Positions 7,522-12,499 of a stretch of 12,499 nucleotides of DNA are shown here, in pieces. Each line of letters starts with the position of its first letter. Within the stretch, counting starts at the first letter, position 1. The notes beneath the pieces are model-generated. The model made no database searches, was not told where the DNA came from, and saw only the letters and a program-made list of their open reading frames with translations. This stretch comes from Bacillota bacterium. GTDB lineage: Bacteria; Bacillota_E; Sulfobacillia; Sulfobacillales; Sulfobacillaceae. Made by a program: the position numbers and the translations under genes. The stretch covers positions 1 to 12,499 of the forward strand of contig JAKAAL010000047.1 of assembly GCA_021802375.1 (NCBI GenBank). Reading direction: 5' to 3'.

Positions 7522-7542
7522 CGGCATGGGAGGCGGGTCTTA

Positions 7543-7585
7543 TTCGTGCCTCTCCCACCTCGAAGCGAGGTGGATACTACACGAA
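7543..7585 (+). promoter_or_regulatory. Nested two-stem leader in front of the gene at 7601
   Basis: TTCGTG (7543-7548) pairs with CACGAA (7580-7585), enclosing a perfect eight-pair stem (CCACCTCG 7555-7562, CGAGGTGG 7566-7573, loop AAG). The outer stem's 3' arm runs into the AAAGGAG ribosome-binding site (7584-7590), so folding could partly hide the start of the next gene. A translational control role is inferred from this geometry. Confidence 0.5.
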
Positions 7586-7600
7586 AGGAGTGGTGCCCTT

Positions 7601-8269
7601 ATGGACGGGTTCCCGACTAGCCCGCGGCCTGCTGACGTTCAGGCGATCTTAGCCCATCCGCAGGGACCCCAGTGGACCGCCTTGCCGAACGGCCACGGCC
7701 AGCAAATCCAGATCGGACTGCCCAATCAACCCGTACCACCCATGGTCTCCCCGTGGGTGGCCATGGACGCATGGAACACAGCGCAACGCACAGTGCATGT
7801 GAATTTTCAAGACTTAGTGACGGCCGTGACGGCTCACGCGACGGGGACGATCACCCTGACCCAATCAGCGAGCCCGGACGTGTTTCTGGAGCACCTGCAC
7901 GCGATCTTGCCCCAAACGGCTTTGCAGTCTCGGGATCGCGCTCCGTTTCCCGGGTTTGAAGCGGACACCAGACACTGGACCGGATGGACCGAAACAGACT
8001 CCCGCACATGGGCCATGCCGCAGGGTTTTGTGGCTGTTCCGCCATGGGGTGATTTTCCTTACCGCCAGGTTGGGGTGAATTGGCCGGCCCATGCGGTGTT
8101 GATTTTCACGGAAGGCGATGTCTCGATCCATCAGTTCCCTGACCCCACCGACTTTATGGCTCATTGTGCAGACATTGAGCATTGGGTGCAAGAACATGAT
8201 CGCAAACCGGCAGCGGCAATGCCCCACATGCGTACGCACCCGCACGACACCGAATTAGAACGGGACTAA
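7601..8269 (+). CDS. Unrecognised soluble protein of the conjugation locus
   Basis: A 222-residue protein with no membrane helix or signal peptide. It is rich in Trp, Pro and His, with an aromatic middle (about 125-165) and a charged C-terminus rich in His, Arg, Asp and Glu. One Cys is present, near residue 187, and no catalytic motif is apparent. An ATG at 7526 is in frame, but AAAGGAG at 7584-7590 and the structured leader favour ATG 7601. It lies between the exported protein and the primase-like gene, is bounded by hairpins on both sides, and so may be expressed on its own. A cytoplasmic accessory function for DNA transfer is possible, but nothing in the sequence demands it. Confidence 0.75.
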   Translation: MDGFPTSPRPADVQAILAHPQGPQWTALPNGHGQQIQIGLPNQPVPPMVSPWVAMDAWNTAQRTVHVNFQDLVTAVTAHATGTITLTQSASPDVFLEHLHAILPQTALQSRDRAPFPGFEADTRHWTGWTETDSRTWAMPQGFVAVPPWGDFPYRQVGVNWPAHAVLIFTEGDVSIHQFPDPTDFMAHCADIEHWVQEHDRKPAAAMPHMRTHPHDTELERD

Positions 8270-8274
8270 CATCC

Positions 8275-8308
8275 AGAGAGGCCCGGCCCCTAAGGCCCGG
8301 GCCTCTCT
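8275..8308 (+). terminator. Twelve-pair GC hairpin after the unrecognised gene
   Basis: AGAGAGGCCCGG (8275-8286) pairs perfectly with CCGGGCCTCTCT (8297-8308), and inner CC/GG pairs close a small loop. It begins five bases after the stop at 8269. Only TA-rich bases follow, without a long T tract. It is the strongest stem in the window and a likely transcript end or processing barrier. Confidence 0.6.
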
Positions 8309-8389
8309 TATAGCCTCCGCCCGAGATTGAGAAAAGCGAGAAGCCTCGGTCTCCGTAGGGAAACGACAGAAATGAAAGGAGAGACGTGC

Positions 8390-9472
8390 ATGGCACGCAT
8401 GGCTAATAACTCATTGGAGACCCTCCGCAACATTCCCTTGAATTCCGTCATTCCTTCTTTGTGGCCGGGGGCGCATCCGGCATCGGATGGCGGCCGCATT
8501 ACCCAGTGGCGCTTCCCCGACGGTCTCAAAGTGAATGTGCTGGCAGACAATCAGGGTTTCGTGGCGTGGACCCACCGTGTCAATGGCCAGCGGGTGAATG
8601 CGCAGGGCCCGTCGCAAGGGCACGGGGCCCTGGATTTGGTGATGGCGGTGGAAGGCGGCACGTTCCAGACTGCGCTGCACCGCCTGATCGAGGGGAGCCC
8701 GTCCCTGACCAGAGACTCCGCCCCTCTTCCGCCGGCTCCGCAAGATTCCGCAGCCTTCCGGCTGCCCCCGCGGGATTTCAACTCCGAAGCCAATTGGCGT
8801 CAAGTCCGCCGCTACCTGGTGGAGGAGCGAGGCCTGCCCCCCTGGCTGGTCCGGGAGGTCTATGAAGCCCATCAAGTCTATGCGGGCTGGGGCCACCGCG
8901 CCGGAGGCTTTCTGATATTCCCCTGCCGGCCGTGGGATCAGCAAACGGTTCGTCCTCATGGGCCCGAACCCACGGGTGCTATTTTACGGTGGGCCCAGCC
9001 AGGCACTCCTCCGCCAGACAAGTACTTCGGACAAACCCATCCGACCGCCAAGGGCTCGCGCAAAGACGCCGGCTGGTGGCAGATTGGGCAAGGGCGGCAA
9101 TGTGTCATCGCCACGGAAGCTCCCATCGATGCATTAACGGTGTATGCCGGGCTACATGCGATGCGTTTCGCTCACCACGTAACGATTGTGGCCGGTGGCG
9201 GCCAGGGCGGGTTTACCGCCCGCCAGTGGACAGGCTTTCCGACCGTCGTGGTGGCCACTGATCGCGATGCGGCCGGGGATGGGTTTGACACCACAATTCG
9301 CAGCCAAGTGACCCGCGAGCAAACGGTGCTCCGCCTTCAACCGCCTGCCGGCTACAAAGACTGGAATGAGGCGTGGCGTCAGGATGTTTCCACCATGATG
9401 AAGACCTTGCAAGGCGGCCTTCAACCCGCGCTGACGCTTCGTCGAGACCGTGACGCGGGCCTGGATCGCTAA
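8390..9472 (+). CDS. DUF3991/TOPRIM primase-like protein
   Basis: A 360-residue protein. Residues about 50-100 contain the CHC2/DUF3991-like pattern (GHGALDLVMAVEGGTF, then ALHRLI) without the zinc cysteines. A helical segment (about 140-170, YLVEERGLPPWLV) leads into the TOPRIM domain. Catalytic Glu243 is in VIATEAPIDAL and Asp291-x-Asp293 in VVVATDRDAAGD, followed by the family's KDWNEAW motif. TOPRIM primases make RNA primers or act on transferred single strands; in mobile elements they usually help convert or copy the element's DNA. AAAGGAGAG (8375-8383) favours ATG 8390 over an upstream in-frame ATG at 8327. The gene ends at a plausible terminator. Confidence 0.85.
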   Translation: MARMANNSLETLRNIPLNSVIPSLWPGAHPASDGGRITQWRFPDGLKVNVLADNQGFVAWTHRVNGQRVNAQGPSQGHGALDLVMAVEGGTFQTALHRLIEGSPSLTRDSAPLPPAPQDSAAFRLPPRDFNSEANWRQVRRYLVEERGLPPWLVREVYEAHQVYAGWGHRAGGFLIFPCRPWDQQTVRPHGPEPTGAILRWAQPGTPPPDKYFGQTHPTAKGSRKDAGWWQIGQGRQCVIATEAPIDALTVYAGLHAMRFAHHVTIVAGGGQGGFTARQWTGFPTVVVATDRDAAGDGFDTTIRSQVTREQTVLRLQPPAGYKDWNEAWRQDVSTMMKTLQGGLQPALTLRRDRDAGLDR

Positions 9473-9485
9473 GGGTTTGAGACAT

Positions 9486-9524
9486 AGGGACCCTCATGGC
9501 ATTGCCCAGGAGGGTTCTTCTTTT
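9486..9524 (+). terminator. Rho-independent terminator after the primase-like gene
   Basis: ACCCTC (9490-9495) pairs with GAGGGT (9510-9515). Weaker and G-U pairs extend it to 9486-9519, and TGG/CCA pairs form inside the loop. It is followed by TTCTTTTAT, which is eight T in a run of ten if counted from 9515. It marks the end of the T4SS-to-primase block. The rest of the gap to 9629 shows no certain promoter. Confidence 0.6.
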
Positions 9525-9629
9525 ATCCGCACGATAGATCAACCGGAAAGCGGTTTCACGCGCAGTGCTGACGGCCGCAGGCTACCGGACTGGTCACATG
9601 TGTCTTCTTGCGAAAGGAGGACTAGATCC

Positions 9630-10790
9630 GTGCTCCATCCCACCCACAGCGACATGCGGCACGAACGCATTCGGACCAATGGGCATGACACTTGCACGAT
9701 TTCAGCGCGCTGGCTCAAATCGCCCGCCCTGCTGGGGCTCCGGAAACACGGGGCGGCAGGCTACCTCTTCTCTTCCCTTATGGGAATCATGCTGGCCGGA
9801 ATGCTGGCGAGTTGTGGTGTCGTTCAGACGACCGGAGGGTCTTTTCCAGCGTCAGTCCCGGCCAAGATCCTCGGCTCTACGCTGTCGTGGATAAGCGAAC
9901 CGTCAGCGGGCTTTGCTCCCTGGCGCACCGTATTGCGTCAGACTCGGACGGGCGTGGACGTCAATGCCTATCTCCTGACGGATGCCCCCTATGTGCATGA
10001 TTTGCGCCAGATTGCGCGCCGCGGTATCCCGGTTCGCATCATCCTGGCCGCGAATCCCTATCACGATGCGGCTGCGATCGTCGATGAGAAGGCGCTGCTG
10101 GCCGGCAGTCGGATCCAATGGCACTGGGCTCCATCCCGTTTTGATACGGCGTATGCCACGGACCATGCCAAGTATCTGATTGTCAATCCCGGCACCCCGC
10201 AGGCGGTGGCCATTGTGGGCTCGCCGAATGGGACATGGAGTGCATTTGAAGGCGATAACGCCGAGGATGCGATGGAAACGTCGCGTCCGGCCATCACCAC
10301 CGCCCTTACCCAGGTATTTCAGGCGGATTGGACAGGACGACCGGCGGGACCAGCTCCTCGTCACACCTTGGTCTTATCACCGGGAGCTCAGTCCGTATTC
10401 CTGACCTTCTTGGCCAGTGCGGGGCCAGTAGCCGTCACGGCCGAAGAATTAGGCGATGCGCCGGCGCTGTATCGCGCCCTGGCCGATCATGGGTCCAGGG
10501 CCCGGTTGCTGGTGTCGAGTCGCCTGCTGACCTCGCCCACCGCGCAAAGAACGGTGGCTTTTCTGCGTCAGGCGGGGGTGCAAGTCCGCACTCTACACCG
10601 TCCTTATGTCCATGCCAAATTGCTGGTGACAGACCAGCAGACGTGGGTAGGCTCCCAGAATTGGTCGGCGCCGTCTTTAGACAATAACCGGGAAATGGGG
10701 ATCACCACGGTCAATCCCACCGTGCATGCGCACGCGCTGGCCTGGTTTAACCAGCTTTGGGCCCGCGCCGTCCCGTGGCCGGCCCGTTAA
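9630..10790 (+). CDS. Phospholipase D-superfamily lipoprotein
   Basis: A 386-residue secreted lipoprotein with two PLD (HKD) half-sites. After a long, basic N-terminal extension comes a hydrophobic stretch (about 45-61) ending in lipobox LASC (Cys62), so the mature protein should be anchored outside the cell membrane. The first HKD reads HAKYLIVN (His179, Lys181, and Asn186 where Asp is usual) with GSPN after it. The second is canonical HAKLLVTD (His328, Lys330, Asp335) followed by GSQNWS. PLD enzymes hydrolyse phosphodiesters in lipids or nucleic acids. AAAGGAGG (9613-9620) precedes a GTG start by nine bases, and an in-frame upstream start is less likely. Substrate cannot be told from sequence. 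The family includes the conjugation-linked nuclease Nuc of pKM101. Confidence 0.85.
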   Translation: MLHPTHSDMRHERIRTNGHDTCTISARWLKSPALLGLRKHGAAGYLFSSLMGIMLAGMLASCGVVQTTGGSFPASVPAKILGSTLSWISEPSAGFAPWRTVLRQTRTGVDVNAYLLTDAPYVHDLRQIARRGIPVRIILAANPYHDAAAIVDEKALLAGSRIQWHWAPSRFDTAYATDHAKYLIVNPGTPQAVAIVGSPNGTWSAFEGDNAEDAMETSRPAITTALTQVFQADWTGRPAGPAPRHTLVLSPGAQSVFLTFLASAGPVAVTAEELGDAPALYRALADHGSRARLLVSSRLLTSPTAQRTVAFLRQAGVQVRTLHRPYVHAKLLVTDQQTWVGSQNWSAPSLDNNREMGITTVNPTVHAHALAWFNQLWARAVPWPAR

Positions 10791-10816
10791 ATCCCTAGGG
10801 AAGGAGGAGGAGAGGG

Positions 10817-11215
10817 GTGGCAATGAACGCTCTCCTGGTTGTCGCGGTAAGTATGATCCTCGCCCACGAAGGGGCGCATGTGTTGGTGAACCGACTCCTT
10901 GGCGGGCAGTTTCGGCGGGTGGTGTTTCGCGGCCTGGCCGTCGGCGTGGAACTCATCGTCACCGGACTCTCGCCCACTGCCGTAGCATGGACACTCATCG
11001 CGGGACCGTTGGCGGAGGCGCTGGTCGCCGGTGCCGCAGCCATCCTGGCCCCCCGGGCCGATGCGTGGTGGCTGCTCCTGCTGGCGGTGCAGTGGGGGGC
11101 CAATGTAGTGCCCTGGGGATTTTTTCCCAATGACGGGACCCGGTTGTGGCGGCTTTGGAAGCCCGATCGGGCGTCTTCATCCATCATGTGTCAACGAAAG
11201 GTTGGGGATCTCTAA
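10817..11215 (+). CDS. Minimal M50-type (site-2-protease-like) membrane metallopeptidase
   Basis: A 132-residue, mostly hydrophobic protein. HEGAH (His17, Glu18, His21) in the first helix is the HExxH zinc motif, followed by VNRLLGG. The third helix region contains NVVPWGFFPNDG (Asn96, Pro99, Asp106), matching the NxxP...DG motif of site-2 proteases. It has about three membrane helices and no PDZ or CBS extension, so it is small for the family. Such enzymes cleave membrane-embedded substrates, for example anti-sigma factors or peptide-pheromone precursors. GTG 10817 and ATG 10823 are both possible starts behind AAGGAGGAGG (10801-10810). It lies 26 bases after the PLD gene, and its stop overlaps the HTH gene start. 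The C-terminal tail is short and basic. Confidence 0.8.
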   Translation: MAMNALLVVAVSMILAHEGAHVLVNRLLGGQFRRVVFRGLAVGVELIVTGLSPTAVAWTLIAGPLAEALVAGAAAILAPRADAWWLLLLAVQWGANVVPWGFFPNDGTRLWRLWKPDRASSSIMCQRKVGDL

Positions 11216-11415
11216 TGTGTGAGTGGTCCTGTAGGGCGATGACCTTTTACACGATTCCGGAAGTCGCACAGATTCTGCGGTGTTCTCCGCGGACTGTGCA
11301 TGCCATGATTCAGACCCGGCGCTTGCCCGCCATCGTCGTGGGCAAGAACCGCTACCGGATTTCGCAGCAAGCGTTGCACGAGTTGTTACATCCCCCGAAG
11401 GAGGAGACGCCATGA
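11215..11415 (+). CDS. Excisionase-family HTH DNA-binding protein
   Basis: A 66-residue protein with a MerR/excisionase-type winged helix-turn-helix: IPEVAQILRCSPRTV forms the HTH, and LPAIVVGKNRYRIS is the wing and following strand typical of HTH_17 proteins. It probably binds DNA near an operator or an attachment site. ATG 11215 overlaps the stop of the peptidase gene (TAATG); ATG 11239 would give a shorter, 58-residue product. The stop overlaps the next gene as ATGA, so it sits in a coupled operon. No integrase is in the window, so an excision role is not established; a regulatory role is equally likely. Confidence 0.88.
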   Translation: MCEWSCRAMTFYTIPEVAQILRCSPRTVHAMIQTRRLPAIVVGKNRYRISQQALHELLHPPKEETP

Positions 11416-11750
11416 GATGGTATCTCAGTGGGCCAATGACGGGTTTGCCCGATTACAATCGGGCCGCTTTTCATGCGGCGGCGGCGCGGATTCGCGCGGC
11501 GGGCCATGAGGTCTTGAATCCGGCCGAGCTCTGTCCGCCCGGCATTTCCTGGGAGGAGGCCATGGCCATAGACTTAGCGGCTTTAGATACGGCGGAAGGT
11601 GTTATTACGTTGCCAGGCTGGGAGCGGTCGCGCGGTGCCCGGATTGAGGTGCAACGGGCCCGCCAACAGGGGCTACCTGTGCATGCGCTGCGCCATTGGT
11701 TGCAAATGCGCCACGATGCCCGTAGCGCACAAGAATTAGAATACGACTGA
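11412..11750 (+). CDS. DUF4406 protein (nucleoside 2-deoxyribosyltransferase-like fold)
   Basis: A 112-residue protein with the DUF4406 pattern: YLSGPMTG near the N-terminus, an AGHEVLNPAE segment (about 31-40), SWEEAMAIDL, and the signature LPGWERSRGARIEVQRA (about 67-83). This family is common in phages and mobile elements and resembles nucleoside 2-deoxyribosyltransferases; its reaction is not well defined. AAGGAGGAG (11398-11406) precedes the ATG by five bases and the start overlaps the HTH stop, so it is co-translated with it. The last 15 residues are acidic and look poorly ordered. Confidence 0.88.
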   Translation: MRWYLSGPMTGLPDYNRAAFHAAAARIRAAGHEVLNPAELCPPGISWEEAMAIDLAALDTAEGVITLPGWERSRGARIEVQRARQQGLPVHALRHWLQMRHDARSAQELEYD

Positions 11751-12004
11751 TCTTCCCTTGGCAGATTGCATAGGCAAGAGCTCGCCTTCAAGTACACAGA
11801 TGGGCTCTTCCTCTAAGACTTTAGGCTCGTCGCCACAATCGGGGGCGTTATGCTTCGACGCGGCGGCGCAAGGGCCTAACTTTTTGTCAGTCTAGGACGT
11901 GGCCTATTCATGCCTTTACTTGGATGAGCTCAGCCATGATATATAGTAAAATAAGGTAAGCATATCATACACTCAACATCCATTGACAATGGGAGTGACG
12001 GATC
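11751..12004 (+). other. Non-coding, AT-richer spacer between modules
   Basis: No supportable gene lies on either strand. AAGAGC (11776-11781) can pair with GCTCTT (11804-11809), a weak candidate structure after the DUF4406 stop without a proper T tract. The last 70 bases are clearly AT-rich and hold a promoter candidate at 11920-11947 and the ribosome-binding site GGGAG (11991-11995) for the next gene. The composition shift suggests a module boundary. Confidence 0.6.
11920..11947 (+). promoter_or_regulatory. Candidate promoter for the gene at 12005
   Basis: TTGGAT (11920-11925) and TATAGT (11942-11947) are separated by 16 bases. Four of six and five of six positions match the sigma-A -35 and -10 consensus. 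A run of A follows. It lies about 57 bases before the GTG start. A TTGACA at 11983-11988 has no -10 partner before the gene. Confidence 0.4.
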
Positions 12005-12439
12005 GTGCCTAAGGACCATATCGTATTATCCGCGCTACACCCGGGTATGTGGATTCAGTATCGCACAAACAAACAATGGCATTATGGGCAAGTTAAGAGC
12101 TGGCACCAGAAACATGACATGACGATGGTCACCATCGCAGAATATCCGTCACAACACCAGATCACACGTCCTGGGTTGCACCTATTTGCGATGTCCCGGG
12201 AGCAGATACCGCTACGCACACAGCCGGGAGTATCCACGATACGCCGTCATATGTTACAGATAATTGACCAATGGATTACGCAGGGCATAATTCGTGTCGA
12301 TCCGGTACCGAGGACGAGGGGATGGAGTTTGGGTGTGCGACCCTATGCGTGGTCTCAGTGGACGCAATATTTTCCAGAGGAAGGACCGTCACACGCCATT
12401 TATTTTCTCAGGGGCTGTCTCAAAAGGCTCTTACCCTAA
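12005..12439 (+). CDS. Unrecognised protein with SH3/Tudor-like N-terminal pattern
   Basis: A 144-residue soluble protein that I do not recognise. Residues about 12-45 (GMWIQYRTNKQWHYGQV, then VTIAE) have the spacing of a small beta barrel such as SH3 or Tudor, which would be a binding module; this is a weak inference. The remainder is rich in Gln, Trp and Arg, with a basic C-terminus. The start is GTG, nine bases after GGGAG (11991-11995). Its DNA is AT-richer than the preceding 11.7 kb, and a promoter candidate stands before it, so it probably belongs to a different module or was acquired separately. Confidence 0.65.
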   Translation: MPKDHIVLSALHPGMWIQYRTNKQWHYGQVKSWHQKHDMTMVTIAEYPSQHQITRPGLHLFAMSREQIPLRTQPGVSTIRRHMLQIIDQWITQGIIRVDPVPRTRGWSLGVRPYAWSQWTQYFPEEGPSHAIYFLRGCLKRLLP

Positions 12440-12499
12440 AATTTTCTCCCACTTGACCCCTAAAAATGAGGAATGAAGGGAATATTTTCCTCCACTACG

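Noticed and set aside
9498..9539. A 13-codon leader-peptide-like frame after the primase-like gene
   Set aside because: It lies inside the terminator stem, has no ribosome-binding site, and no control codons related to the next gene.
11846..11882. GTTATGC ... GCCTAAC resembling integron attC core sites
   Set aside because: The half-sites are in the wrong order and too close for an attC site, the first does not fit GTTRRRY, and no integron integrase or cassette is present.
11983..11988. A perfect TTGACA -35 box
   Set aside because: No -10 element lies 16-18 bases downstream before the gene starts, so it cannot serve the 12005 gene in the normal way.

Overview
The window looks like part of an integrative conjugative element or conjugative plasmid of a Gram-positive bacterium. 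Nearly every gene is on the + strand, most starts have a strong AAGGAGG-type ribosome-binding site, and the proteins are rich in Ala, Trp, His and Pro with GC-rich codons. An acidophilic or thermophilic Bacillota lineage of the Sulfobacillus type is my best guess; this rests on overall style, not on a marker gene.

Positions 117-4926 hold the core of a reduced type IV secretion (conjugation) machine: a two-helix pilin-like protein, a polytopic VirB6/TrbL-like channel protein, a small zinc-ribbon protein, a PrgI/VirB3-like protein, and a VirB4 ATPase that appears split into an N-terminal-domain protein (2408-3103) and an ATPase protein (3106-4926). Positions 5058-7475 add a membrane-anchored cell-wall enzyme (VirB1-like, with a second, apparently inactivated transglycosylase domain) and an exported protein with a proline-rich stalk that could be the VirB8/TcpC equivalent. 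Position 7601 starts an unrecognised soluble protein.

Positions 8390-9472 encode a DUF3991/TOPRIM primase-like protein. After a plausible terminator comes a second block, 9630-11750, whose genes overlap or nearly touch: a phospholipase D-superfamily lipoprotein, a very small site-2-protease-like membrane peptidase, an excisionase-type HTH protein and a DUF4406 protein. The tight packing suggests they are co-transcribed.

Positions 11751-12004 are a non-coding, AT-richer stretch with a candidate promoter, followed by an unrecognised gene (12005-12439) whose base composition differs from the rest. The last 60 bases hold no gene that I can support. No coupling protein (VirD4), relaxase, integrase, tRNA, CRISPR array or insertion sequence is visible.

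The most interesting points are the split VirB4, the tandem transglycosylase with a Glu-to-Gln first copy, the coupled operon of PLD lipoprotein, mini-S2P, HTH and DUF4406, and the repeated hairpins in leaders and gene boundaries.
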